Shown here piece after piece: positions 31,273 through 41,840 of a stretch of 64,000 nucleotides of DNA. Within the stretch, counting starts at the first letter, position 1. Every line of letters begins with the position of its first letter. Source of the DNA: Emiliania huxleyi CCMP1516 (lineage: Eukaryota > Haptophyta > Isochrysidales > Noelaerhabdaceae). Made by a program: the position numbers and the translations under genes. Location: positions 1,721,610 to 1,785,609 of the forward strand of contig NW_005202428.1 of the NCBI RefSeq assembly GCF_000372725.1, read 5' to 3'. The notes below the pieces were generated by a model. That model was not told the origin of the DNA. It did not search any database and saw only the letters and a program-made list of their open reading frames with translations.

Positions 31273-32911
31273 TCAGACCGCATCGACGCCGTGCCGCTTC
31301 GCGCCCTGCCCCTCGCTGCTCGCAGCCGCGGCGGTCATGCGTCGGTTCCGGAGCAGCGAGGCGGCGACGCCGCCGGTGAGCAAGCCGACGATGACGGCGA
31401 GCGAGGTGAAGGCGCTGACGTGGAAGTGGAAGAACTCGACCACCATCTTCGCGCCGACAAAGAAGAGGATGAGCGCGACGGCGTGCCTGCGGCCAAGGCG
31501 CGGCGGGGTGGGGCGGGGGCGGGGTGGGGGCGCGCCGGCGCGAGCCGCCGCGAGTCTCTGGGAGGTATGTGGTGTGGTGTGCGGCGCGCCGCAGGTAGTA
31601 GAGCGACTCGACCGACTTGGAGAGGAGGAGGTAGAGGGAGCGGAGGGCCATGAGCGCAAACACATTCGAGGAGTAGACGACCATCGCGTCGCTGGTGATG
31701 CCGACCACCGCGGGGATCGAGTCGACGGCGAAGATCACGTCCGACAGCTCGATCATCACGAGGACCACGAGCAGCGGCGTCGCCTTGCGCACGCCGTTCA
31801 CCTTGGTCATGAACTTCTCGCCGTCGTAGTAGTCGGTGGCGTCGACGAAGCTGGAGCGGGGCGGGTGGGGGGGTGCTCGGCATGGGGGGCGCGCCGGGGG
31901 ATCGAGTCGCGAGGTCTCGGTGTCGTAGGGTCGCGAGGTCTCGGTGCCGTGGAGGAGCGGGCGTGCGGCGGCCGCGGCGGGGGGTGGGCGGCAGTGCGGG
32001 TGGCGGTGCGGGTGGCGGTGCGGGCGGCGGTGCGGGTGGCGGCACAGCAGGGCGGTGGCGGTGGTGCAGGGGCATATGGGCAGGCAGGAGGAGAGCGGAC
32101 CGAGTGGCGATCTTCATCATGGCGTTGTCGGCGAGGTCGGTCTCGTGCTCGGGCATGAGCATCTTGATCGCGGAGACCACCAGCACCAGCGCGAAGACGA
32201 GAAGCACCGGCCGGAACCTCTGCACCACCGCGACACCGACGCCGATCATGACGGCGCGGAGTGCGAGCGCCGTGAGGATGCCCCACTTGAGGACGCGCTG
32301 GGTGTACTGCTCGGGGACCTTGAAGTAGTCGAAGATCATCAGGAAGACGAACAGGTTGTCCACCGAGAGCGACTTCTCTACCTGCCGGCGGCGGCGGCCG
32401 CACCACCCGGGTCAGGTGACAGGCAGAGGCCAGCAAGGCGGGAGGAGAAGGTGCACCAGGAAGGCGGTGAAGAAGTTGATGCACCCCTCGCTGCCCTTCA
32501 TCGGTAGCACGACCCCAACCCCGAACGCGATGGTCGCGACGAACGACCTGCGCGCCGCCAGGGCAATGTCACCACCTCTGCTCCACAGCGAGTGCACGAC
32601 GCGAGCCGGGCCGGAACGCACCATATAGTGGCGATGATCGCCCGCCGGTAGGCAAGACTCCGGCCCTTGACGACATAGGGCGCGCGCGCCGCCAGCAGCG
32701 TCTGCTGCGACTTGAGGCCAGCTCCTCGCCGCGGGTTGAGCCGAGGCCGCACCTCGTGGTTCGCCACCCACTCGTCGAGCGGCTCCAGAGGCACCTCGCT
32801 GAAACCGGCAGAGGCGTCGATCCTGCGCTTCGCGAGCATCGGCAGCCGGTCCGACGGTCTAGCCGCGCACAGCGACAACCCGAGCAGAGCCAGCACACAA
32901 AACCTCTGCAT
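31273..32911 (-). CDS. TerC/Alx-family integral membrane protein
   Basis: Polytopic membrane protein of the TerC family (thylakoid biogenesis in plants, metal homeostasis in bacteria). Start at 32911: MQRFCVLALLGLSLCAARPS, a signal-type presequence. Later exons give FVATIAFGVGVVLPMKG, EKSLSVDNLFVFLMIFDYFK, VPEQYTQRVLKWGILTALAL, VSAIKMLMPEHETDLADN, then the family signature MIELSDVIFAVDSIPAV, and a last exon with HAVALILFFVGAKMVVEFF. Introns resolved: 32382-32456 (GT-AG), and one between the YYL and HAVAL segments starting GCGGCG and ending CCGCAG (GC-AG). Two more, near 32.6 kb and 31.85-32.1 kb, are inferred from frame changes. The presequence plus family membership suggest the plastid, but the secretory pathway is not excluded. 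Confidence 0.85.
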
Positions 32912-33079
32912 AAGCTGTTGCGCTGCAGCCCTAGCTTCTCGCACGTCTTCTTCACAGCGCGCTCGCCCCCTCGCCGGGCCATGTCCGCTCCTGCGTCTGA
33001 CAAGCGCTCGGACGACCCTCACAGCTCACACCTCTCTCTCTCACTCTCTCTCAACACCAAAAAGATCACTTTCACTTTG

Positions 33080-34129
33080 TTACTGCGGTTCTCGATTAAT
33101 GACCTGCTCTACCGAGGCGGGGATCGACCCGCCGCACCCGCCCGCCTTCTCGGCGAAGGCGGCTCGCAGCCACGAGGTGTTGATGCGGAAGGGCGCCCGC
33201 TCGCTCGGCTGGAGGTTCTCCCACTGCTTTGTCATGTTGAAACTGGGACACCTCCGGCCGTGGGCCCTGCCTGGCGAGCCCCTCGGCAGGCCTTCGGACC
33301 GCCAGAGAGAGTGACGCGGCTTTTCTGCCTTCTTGAGGGCGTCGGCCTGCGAGATCTGCTTGCCCTTGCGGGCAACCTGCCACTGATGCAGGTTCGGCGG
33401 CTGGTGGACGTCGATGTAGACATACGCAGCCTGCCAGCCGAAGAAGTTGTAAGCGCGCGCCTCCAGGTCAAAGTCGTCGGCGCCCATGTGGAAGCAGCCC
33501 TCGTCGAGGTAGCCGAGGGCTCGCGCCGCGCTCGCCCGTAGCAGCAGCGGCCCTCGCGGCGTGAGTCCCCGGAAGGCGACCGCCTGCTTAGCGACGGGGA
33601 CACGGCCGCGCTCCTTGCGGCCGTTGCCAGCACACCAGCGGTTGTGCGAGCGCTGGCCGGGCATCGCACAGCGCCCTGAGACGGTGGTCACGCTCCGGTC
33701 CGCGGCCATTGCGGCGGCGAGCCAGAGGTTCCAGCCGGGCTCGTGGGCCATGACGTCACTCTGCACGAGGAGAAAGGCAAATGTGGGGTCGAGAAGCCGC
33801 ATCCCGAGGTTTTCCGACGCCGTCTCGAAAAGAGGAGGTGCACGGGGCGCGGTTTCGAAGACAACGTACCGGTGGAGGAAGCCAGCGGAGCCATGCCCTG
33901 CGGTCGCCGAGGTACAGCTCGACGCTCGCGGCAAGAGAGATAACAAAACGTCGCGCGAGCCATCATTACAGTCGTCGAGCACAACCGCCATCTCCCATTC
34001 GCCGGCGATAGAGCTGAGGAGAGAAGGAAGAGTCACGCCGAGAGAGGAAGCTCGATTGTGCGCCGTCAGCACGAGACCGTACGCCGCTCGTCGACTCGTC
34101 GCAAAGTCGACTGTGGCGACGACTGGCAT
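33080..34129 (-). CDS. GT2-like (GT-A fold) glycosyltransferase
   Basis: Single-exon 349-aa frame. AAYGLVLTAHNRASSLGVTL and MAVVLDDCNDGSRDVLLSLL match the nucleotide-binding start of family 2 glycosyltransferases. Then come ASENLGMRLLDPTFAFLLVQ with SDVM (DxD-like position) and the acceptor-side motif GADDFDLEARAYNFFGW. The C-terminal 90 residues are basic and family-unspecific. No signal peptide is seen at the chosen start, so it may act in the cytosol or have an unseen anchor. It lies ~170 bp upstream of the TerC start, on the same strand. Substrate is unknown. Confidence 0.75.
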   Translation of the reverse strand: MPVVATVDFATSRRAAYGLVLTAHNRASSLGVTLPSLLSSIAGEWEMAVVLDDCNDGSRDVLLSLLPRASSCTSATAGHGSAGFLHRYVVFETAPRAPPLFETASENLGMRLLDPTFAFLLVQSDVMAHEPGWNLWLAAAMAADRSVTTVSGRCAMPGQRSHNRWCAGNGRKERGRVPVAKQAVAFRGLTPRGPLLLRASAARALGYLDEGCFHMGADDFDLEARAYNFFGWQAAYVYIDVHQPPNLHQWQVARKGKQISQADALKKAEKPRHSLWRSEGLPRGSPGRAHGRRCPSFNMTKQWENLQPSERAPFRINTSWLRAAFAEKAGGCGGSIPASVEQVINREPQ

Positions 34130-34582
34130 GGGCAGCCACCGTTCCTGCTACTGTCCACTATGAAAGTGTGAACAGGTTACCTGTCGGTGTAACGACATTC
34201 GCGCCGCATGGTGGCCGCGCTGCGCCGCTCGCCGCTGGCGCGCGGCTGATCGCGGCGCCGACCCCGCGGCGGCGCCATCTCACGCAGCGGGGCGCGTCGC
34301 GTCGTCGGCGCCAAAACGGACGCGAGCTCGCGGCGCGGCCGTCGCTCGCCGCCTCCTCCCTTGCCGTCTCCTCCCTCGCCGCCTCCTCCCTCGCCTTCGC
34401 CTCCACCCTCGCCGCCTCAAGTAAGCTGCTCGCCGCGGAAGCTGCTCGACAGGTGCCTTGCAGCTACGTATTCTCGTATTATCTTCGAGTAAGGCGTCTC
34501 GCAGCTGCGTATTCTTGTATTCTCGTCGATTAGTGTAGGTACTGCGTGGGGGCGGTACGTATTCCCGTATCACGTATCACTA

Positions 34583-34960
34583 GCTCCGAGTAGAGGGGGC
34601 GTCCTTGCAGTTAAGGGGAAACCTGGTACGCGGGGCTAACCCTCGGAGAGTATTCTTTAGCTCCGAGTAGAGGGGGCGTTCCGCAGCTAGGGGGACCCAC
34701 AGCGCGAGGGAAAAATTCCGCCGCTGGGGGAACCCCGGAGCGCAGAACCAACCCTCGGAGACCCGTGTTATGGCCCTGCGAACGCGCACCCCCCCCCACG
34801 GTCGAGGAAGAGGGTGCGTTCTGCAGTTAAGGGGTAACCCGGTACACGGAACCATCCCTCGGAGACGTGTTATGGCCCTGTCCACTAGCTCCGAGTAGAG
34901 GGGGCGTCCTGCAGTTAAGGGGAAACCCGGTACGCGGGTCCAACCCTCGGAGAACTGTGT
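34583..34960. repeat. Short repeat cluster (CTAGCTCCGAGTAGAGGGGG)
   Basis: The motif CTCCGAGTAGAGGGGGCGT followed by GCAGTTAAGGGG and closing with AACCCTCGGAG occurs at about 34590, 34667 and 34890, with a diverged unit between. No coding potential. Confidence 0.75.
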
Positions 34961-34970
34961 TTACTTTAAG

Positions 34971-35850
34971 GCCCTTGCCCTGCGAACGCGCACCCCCGGG
35001 GCTAGGGCTCTCTAGCCCGTAACCCGATACCGATCATCCGGCCCGCTGGATGCGCTTCTCAGCTCACCGGCCCTGGATGTGAGGTTGCCGACTGCACTCC
35101 AAGTGCTCCAAGGTGGAGCTAACCCTCGGAGACCCGTGTTTGCTTTAAGGCCCTTGCCCTGCGAACGCGCACCCCCGGGGCTAGGGCTCTCTTGCCCGCA
35201 ACCCGATCCCAATCATCCGGCCCGCTGGGTGCGCTTCTGAGCTCCCCGGCCCTGGATGTGCGGCTACTGACTGCACTCCAAGTGCTCCAAGGTGTGGGAG
35301 CAGCAGCTTCTGACCACGGCGCCGCAGGCGCCTGTTGATAGGTCCAGGTGATAGCCCTGGATGGGCAATACATACGCCTCACTGGGCCTTAGATCGCCCG
35401 ACCGCGTCCCGGTGCTCTGTGGTCGGATTTCGGTGACGCCGCCGCACCGCGGCGACCGCGCCGCGGCCGGGGACCCTCCGGAGGCCGAGGGGATGGCCGT
35501 GACGGACCGGGACGAGCTCTGGGAGGTTCAGTGTCAGTGTATATATTGTAGAGACTAACCATGTTCACAATATCTCTCAGTCTAGCTAAGCCTGGGAAGG
35601 CGATGCCGGGGCCGTACAGCAGCTTGATGTGGTGCTTCTTGAAGTTCAAGCCTCTCTGTAGACAAAAAGAGTTTTTGAGAATTCGCTCCCATCGAAAGAG
35701 GCAGACGACCAAGGGTTAGGGTGGGCGACGGCTAGCACCACACTCCTGTCCTTAAAATCCCACTTGCTGGAGCACTTGGAGTGCAGTCAGCAACCGCACA
35801 TCCAGGGCCGGGGAGCTAAGAAGCGCACCCAGCGGGCCGGATGATTGGCA
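34971..35850. repeat. ~180-bp tandem duplication plus inverted partial copy
   Basis: The segment from GGCCCTTGCCCTGCGAACGC to ACTGCACTCCAAGTGCTCCA occurs twice head-to-tail (about 34971-35115 and 35151-35293), and its last ~85 bp appears inverted at about 35768-35850. The ~470 bp between the direct and inverted copies (35300-35765) has no recognised gene. This may be a composite inverted-repeat element. Confidence 0.75.
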
Positions 35851-36641
35851 TCTGGTTTCTTTCTTTATCGGCAACAACGTTAATTTTCTGGCTTCTTCTT
35901 TTGCCGCTCCGATTTTACCTAAGTTGAGGGACGTCAGGCGAGGGTGAGCGACGGCTGCCCTGCCATCCTGCCTGGAGAGCTCATGATGGAAGTCGGGCTC
36001 GCGTGCGCGGCTGGCATGATATCAGGGTGGTGGACAGGCAAAGGCGTCGACTTCCTCGGAAGGAGGCTGCTGAAGAGCATGTTGCTGGTCGACCGACAGG
36101 TCAACGGTCTCGACGAGGTCAATGAGCAGGGCGATGTGATCATCACCGCCTAAATCTGTCTCCCTCGAATACCCCCTTGCTAGCTGCTCGTTCATCCTGC
36201 AGCACTCAGGAATTTGCGCGCGTCGGCGCGCTCTGGGCGTGGGGAGTTCTCCCCGCACTCCGCACTGTGTGCGTAAAATGCGACCTGCACCTGTGGCACC
36301 TGCGTGCCAGAAGGGGCGTCTTGGCACTTGGGTCACAACTGCACGATAAACGGCGATGAACACCATGGAAGAAAATGATGTACACGACACACACGTGACA
36401 GCCTCGCGCCAAGCTCGAGAGAGACGCACGGCAACCTCAGTCGCCCCCGTGAGATTCGAACATCCCGAAGACCCCACCCACAGGACAAAACTCACAAACG
36501 AACATTCCGAAGACCCCACCCACAGGACACAACTCACAGACGAACATTGGACATCAGTCATCCCGCACACCAAAATGTGACAACCGCGCGCGGCGACGGA
36601 TTCGGGCAACGCCGGAGAAAGCGGAGCCCTCCGGTGGCCTC
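35851..36641. other. Intergenic, no recognised gene
   Basis: A 69-aa frame at 35944-36153 (MSDGCPAILPGELMMEVGLA...) has no recognisable family and overlaps an equally open antisense frame. About 36455-36550 holds two tandem ~45-bp units with CGAAGACCCCACCCACAGGA. Confidence 0.45.
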
Positions 36642-38437
36642 TCAGATGTTCATAAACACGCGCTGCGGCAAGTAGTCGGCGCTGCCCGGCAGCTCGCCGA
36701 GCAGCGCCTCCGTGTCGAGCAGGAGCTCGCTGCGCCCGCAGATGACCACTGCCGTGTTGCTCAGCGCCGCGCCGGCCTCGGAGAGGCTGCCGGCGAGGAA
36801 GGAGAGGTGGAGCGCGTGCTGTGCGTACATCTTGCCTCCGCCCGCGTGCTGCGCGCGCAGCTTCTGGCCGGCGGCGATGGCGGCGGTAATCTCTGGCTCG
36901 GGCGCCTCGCGGGCGGCGGGGTCGCCAGACGAGACGAGCAGCGTGAGGCCGACCTGGCCGGCGGCTACCCAGCGGACGAGCAGCTCGCGGTACGGCAAGT
37001 GGCGCACGTCGCGCAGACCGTAGAAGAGGTGCAGCGCCTTGCCGCCCTCGCGGCTCAGCGTCGCGAGCGCAGTGCGCACCCCCGAGAGGCCGGCGCCCGA
37101 CGCCACCATCGCGACATGGGCGACAGCCGCATCGCCCTCGAGTGCGTCGAGCAGGAATCGGTAATGCTTGTTGAAGAAGCCCGCCTGTGGCAGGGAAGAG
37201 CGCGTGGCGCGTCTGGCTTTGAGGCGGCGGCGGCAGTGGCGACGGCGCAGTGGCGCGCCACGCTCGGGTTGATGTAGAGTGGCGTGCCGGCGACTGGGCC
37301 GACTGGCAGCGCGCGGACGCGGAATGCGACCTCGGTGACGGTGGGGTGGTAGTGCGTCTCGGGCGGGCCCGTCAGCACCTCGAGCTCGCCGACCTGCTCA
37401 CAGGCAGCACTCTCATGCGGAGACGCTCTTCACAGCAGCAGCGCAGCCACCTCGAGGTCGCTGACCACGCCGCTCTCCCGGTCGTTGGCCAGCGCGTACG
37501 GCTGCTCGAGGGGGCGGTCGCCCCAGGCGGTCGGCGAGGGCGCCTGTGGGAAGGACGACGCGTGAGCGAGCGAGGGGTCACCACGTCGCCCCAGGCGGGC
37601 CGGGGAGCGCGCCTGCACGCGCACGACGCCGCCAGGCCGGTGCTCCGCCATCACCCTCTGCCAGTCGGCCTCCGACACGCCAAAGACGGTCGTCTCGAAG
37701 TCGCCGAGCCGCTCCTGCTCACACCAGCGACCGTGAAGAGACGCCCTTCACAGCTCCGCGACCCGCTCCGAGTCGGGCCGCTCCTTGCGCAGCACGCGCT
37801 CCACCGCAACCCAGTCGTCAGAGCAGTCCGAGCCAAACCAGTTGCAGGGGCACTCGAGCACGGCGAGGCCGAGCTCGGTCGCCTTGAAGGTGCCGTTGTA
37901 CCGGTTCTGCACCGCCGGGTCGCACGTGCCCGGCGCGCACAGGAAGCCGAGCCCGGTCGGTGCCGGGTAGCGGCTCGGCTTGATCTCGTTGAGGAGGCAG
38001 GGATCCGAGCAAACCTCGCCGCCGCGCGGGAAGGCGCTCGTCCGGATGAACTGCTCGCACGTAAGCGGCCTCGCCGCCGGCGTCGCCGCCTCCAGGATGG
38101 AGACGGTCCACAGCGCGCATGTAGTCGTGCACCAATACTCGCCCTTGCAAGGCATCACCGTTGTGTCGATGGCGCACGGCGCGTTTGCCTCTGCGCCGGC
38201 GCACCACTCGCCGCACGTCGACACCTTGTCCGTGCCCGCGCCGCGACCGGTCTCGACCGAGGCGTATGATCCCGAGCCGTCATCAAAGCCGCACTTGCCT
38301 TGGTCGTCGCCAGCGCCGCACGTTTCCGCGCTGCTCTCCGCAGCTTTTGCGTTGCCCGCCGCGTCGACAGAGACCGTCTCTGCTGACGCGCATGCGAGCG
38401 CGGTGAGGAGGAGCAGTCCAGCGGTGGCGTGTGGCAT
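36642..38437 (-). CDS. Secreted Cys-rich protein with ferredoxin/cytochrome-b5-reductase-like flavin domain
   Basis: Start at 38437: MPHATAGLLLLTALACASA is a clear signal peptide. The first exon is Cys-rich and ends in an EGF-like ECPCNWFGSDCSDD. Downstream exons build an FNR-type module: FETTVFGVSEADWQRVMAEH, FAD-type QPYALANDRESG, VGELEVLTGPPETHYHPTVT, then the NAD(P)-type loop MVASGAGLSGVRTALATL and terminal VVICGRSELLL with RVFMNI. Introns: one near 37716-37756 carries the hairpin core and ends GTGTGAGCAG; 37544-37612 is GC-AG, in frame, flanked by CGCCTGGGGCGAC on both sides; 37394-37468 is GT-AG and ends CTGTGAGCAG; another lies near 37.14-37.26 kb. An extracellular or lumenal oxidoreductase is the likely role; the electron partner is unknown. 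An FNR-like domain behind a secreted EGF-type region is unusual. Confidence 0.7.
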
Positions 38438-39491
38438 GTGGAGAATTGACCGGCGGGCGACCGGTGGGGTACAGGGGTCGGTGTGTGTCTTGGGACAGCG
38501 CGACGGAAGAATTCGAGGGGATCACGCCTGCTGCGGACAGCTTTTCGGAAGCCGTCTGCCCCCCCAGCAGGCACACACTAGGACAGATAGGAGGAGAAGG
38601 GGGATGGTGGTGGGTGAGAGGAAGGTACCACTGGCCACGCGCACAAGCTGGCGTCAGCTTTTTGCGTCTGAGAGAGTGTATGTTAGCTCTTTATTATATC
38701 CATACCAAACAACTCTATACGATGCTCGATGGTCAAGACGATTCGTTTGCGTCGGTTTTGACAAACCGACGAACGGCGCCGCGCTCCGCTTTCTTTGCGC
38801 CGCGGGGCACCAGTAGCTTCCTGTCTGTCGATGTCTGTGTTATTACGCCATGACCCATGTGCCGCTCTCGCTCACCCGCCCTGCGTGACTCGGACGTGCA
38901 GTCGAAGGGCACCCCCACCGTTCTGGGGCGCACTGGTGTTCGCGCCAGCGTTCGAGCGATCTCGGATCTCGACCCCCCCCGGCCCCCGCCCCCACGCCCC
39001 AGTGCCCACTGCACACCCATCGTGGTTTGGCGCCGACGGACCGCCCTCTCCACCACCCTCGCCCAGGGATCTACAACGCTGTCTTAAGGTCCGACCTGTG
39101 GGCTCCGGCCTGCGCTCGGCACCGGGCACCGCCTCGGTATACAAAATGCGCCTGCGGGCGGACCCTTACAGATCACAGATCACTGCCACACCCATCCAAC
39201 CCTTGCCTTGACCCTCTTGTTGTTGTTCTTTTGAGGCTGTCGCTCCGAGAAAGCTTGTCTCGCAGCTGCGAGAAGTGATAATTCGGGCCGGAAAACGGTG
39301 CGTGTGACTGGAGACGTGCCGGCACACATCCACACAGAGACGACGTGGGAAGAGGGAAGCACTACGCACTACTGGAAAAATGCTGGTCATGGAGGCGCTT
39401 GGGGCTACCCGGAGTGTCAGCCGAGAGAGGAGAGGAGAGGTGGAGAGAAGTAGGATAGTGAGGGAGAGGAGCGGGGTGAGAGTGGTCACGT
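38438..39491. other. Intergenic with a dispersed ~130-bp repeat
   Basis: 39051-39183 (CACCACCCTCGCCCAGGGAT through CAGATCACAGATCAC) recurs in the same orientation at 44786-44903. No gene recognised; the segment around 39380-39480 is GA-rich. Confidence 0.6.
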
Positions 39492-40025
39492 TCAGGGGAG
39501 GAAGTCCTCGGCGCCAGCCTCCGCCTTCTTGCAGATCACAACCGGCATGCCGTACTGCTCGCTGAACTCATCCGACAGCTCACACTCATCGCCGATGGCG
39601 TCGTCATGCCGGACGCACACGTACTGACGCACATTGTCAACCGTGCCGATGTAATGGCATGCTCCTTGATCCAGCTCGGATGCAAGTGGCTGCCGTGCCG
39701 CGGTGAGAGGAGTGAGCGGCCGCGCCGCCGCCGCTGCCTCGCGTCGCCTCTTTTGCGTGTCAATCATGCGGTCCTCCTCGCTGTGGTACGGGAGGACGCC
39801 GTCGCGCTGCAGCTTCGGAAGCACCTTCTCGTCCCACCAGGTCAGCATGCACATTCCGGCGGCGTAGCAGGCGATCCCTGTCATCGCTGGGTTCCAGTGC
39901 AGGCTGGCTTGGGCCGCGCCAGTGAAAACGGGGTCGGAGAATGGATCGGAAGAGAGCAGCGTCGTGGCCGCGTGCGGCGCGAGGGGGATCAGCAGCGAGG
40001 CGGGCGAGAGCAGGAGGGGAAGCAT
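39492..40025 (-). CDS. Small membrane protein with presequence, function unknown
   Basis: 178 aa from the Met at 40025: MLPLLLSPASLLIPLAPHAA is a signal-type sequence. Then comes SLHWNPAMTGIACYAAGMCM, a probable transmembrane helix, followed by DEKVLPKLQRDGVLPYHSEE and an acidic C-terminal region with several Cys. Frame and composition look genuine and the promoter region (40030-40250) is shared with the divergent SOUL gene. I do not recognise a family. The presequence would fit plastid import in a secondary-plastid alga. Confidence 0.55.
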   Translation of the reverse strand: MLPLLLSPASLLIPLAPHAATTLLSSDPFSDPVFTGAAQASLHWNPAMTGIACYAAGMCMLTWWDEKVLPKLQRDGVLPYHSEEDRMIDTQKRRREAAAAARPLTPLTAARQPLASELDQGACHYIGTVDNVRQYVCVRHDDAIGDECELSDEFSEQYGMPVVICKKAEAGAEDFLP

Positions 40026-40250
40026 CCGGTCAGCTGCCTGGGGAGTGGCCGGGTCGGTAGGAGTTCGGGGATTCGGCTGGTCGCTTGATGACGAGCTGTT
40101 CTCGCGCGATCTCCCTGCGCAGCCGCGCTTTCTTTCCCTTAATCTATAAAATGAAATCGGGGGCACCTTCTTTCCGTTCTCCTTCTCTTGCCTTCGCGGA
40201 AGCCGCCGCTTCTAAGCAAAACAACGCACTCTCTCTCGCACATCAACCCG

Positions 40251-41840
40251 ATGCCGTGCGCACTTCTTATCTTCGCCACCGCCACGTCGTTTACCCGCTC
40301 CTCGCCAGCTTCGAGTCACATTAGCCTGCAGCCTCACCGCCGCGGCAGCGTCTGTCCCGGGCTCGGCGCTGCGCGACTTCCTCGAGGCGCCTGCAGCATG
40401 ACAGACGTTGAGGCCAAACCCAGCATGACTGACGCAGCCGCCGCGAGATCGTTATTGCTGCTGCTCGCCAACCGGTGCGCTGCTGAAGAGGCCAAGGAGG
40501 CCGCGCTTCGGGACTTCATGTCGGTCCCTCCGGAGCAGCGCGACCGCGTGCTGGACGAGGCCGTGTCACTCATCGCATCGTCCTCCGACTCGCTCCTCGC
40601 CTCTCGACGCTGGCCGCTCCCTCTGCCCTCTCGCCGCGCAGCGCTTGGCTCGTACGCGCGCCTGCTCGACTCGATGATGCGGGAGGAGCCCGGAGGCGGC
40701 GCGCGCTTCACCGACGGCGGCGACAGTGCCAAGCGCCGCCGCTTCGTCGGCGTGCTGCTGCGTCAGCTTCGGCGCGGCAAGGGCGGCGTGTGGGCTCTCG
40801 AGCGCGAGGCGGCGAGGCGGCGGCGGCAGGTCAAAACACCTCCCCACCACCGCATTCCCTGCCACGCCCCATTCTCCCTTCCCCTGTCGCCAGATTGGTG
40901 TCGCGTTCTCGCGCCACCCCCACCCCACCCCCAATCCAGGAGACGTCGATGGCGGAAATGCTGCGACGCACGCCCGACGAGCTGGAGACTCCAGCGTACG
41001 CCGTCGTCGCCGCCGACCGGCCGGGCGGGTGGGAGGTGCGCGGGTGGCCTCTCTGCTTGCTGCCACAACGCGATGCCACACAACGCCTCGCGGCACAGTC
41101 AGCAGCGTGCGCGCACTGACGGCCACGACTGCTTTGTTGAATGCCGCCGGTGACTGACCGCCCACCACCGCAACTGACCCAGGTGCGCGAGTACAGCGAG
41201 TTCTCCGTTGCGTCGACGCGGCGCGACCGCGCCGTCGCCGCCTCCGGCGTGCCGATCCAGCAGCCGTCCCTGCCGGCGGCCGGCGGCTTCCAGGCGCTGG
41301 CGGGCTACGTCTTGGGCGGCCGCAACGCGGAGGAGGAGAAGATGGCTCCCCGCCCTAGATGCAGCCACCCTCCTGCCCCCCGCGGTACTCTCTCGTGGAA
41401 CAGTCGATGTGGCTTTTCCCGCGCTCCAATCCTTGCGATGCCTCTCCCTGCAGGCCATGACGACGCCGGTGCTCAGCTCGGCGGCGACGGGCCAGATGAG
41501 CTTTGTCCTGCCGTCAAAGTACTGGGGCGAGGGCGCGGAACCGCCCGCGCCGCTGCCCGAGTCGGGCGTGCAGCTTGGCCGCAATGGCGGCGGCGCGCTC
41601 GAGCAGAGCTCGGCTCTGGCTTGCCTCTGGTTTGGAGGCTTTGCGGGCGGGGACGAGGTCGCGAGGCGCAAGGAGCAGCTGCTGGAGGCGGTCAGGGGCG
41701 ACGGTGAGTGGGATGCGGCGTGCGGCGATGACGAGGATGCACAGGCAGCGTCGATATTGCTGATGCAGTACAATGATCCGTTCACGCCGCCGTGGCAGAG
41801 GCGCAACGAGGTTGCCCTTCCGGTGCGGCGGCTGGCGTGA
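40251..41840 (+). CDS. SOUL-family haem-binding protein
   Basis: Four exons, 40251-40829, 40940-41035, 41183-41344, 41454-41840, giving 407 aa. All joins are phase 0: GT-AG, GT-AG, then GC-AG. The N-terminus MPCALLIFATATSFTRSSPA is presequence-like. A ~140-aa helical region of its own follows. The SOUL domain spans exons 2-4: ETPAYAVVAADRPGGWEVR, EYSEFSVASTRRDRA, FQALAGYVLGGRNAEEEKM, AMTTPVLSSAATGQMSFVLP with SKYWGEG, and the closing LLMQYNDPFTPPWQRRNEVA, all in family order. SOUL/HBP proteins bind haem or tetrapyrroles, often in plastids. AGGTGCGCG borders intron 2 on both sides. Confidence 0.88.

Noticed and set aside
32756-33541. Plus-strand frame overlapping TerC and GT2-like genes
   Set aside because: Antisense shadow of two genes with clear domains.
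34583-35300. CRISPR-like or rDNA-spacer array
   Set aside because: Unit and spacer lengths are irregular, there are no cas or rRNA sequences, and the setting is eukaryotic.
35389-35712. Minus-strand 107-codon frame (LNFKKHHIKLLYGPGIAFPG)
   Set aside because: The first half looks protein-like but the second half is GC-rich noise. No recognised family; lies inside a repeat block.
36440-36475. Possible tRNA T-arm (GTTCGAATCTCAC)
   Set aside because: No partner stems and no A box upstream.
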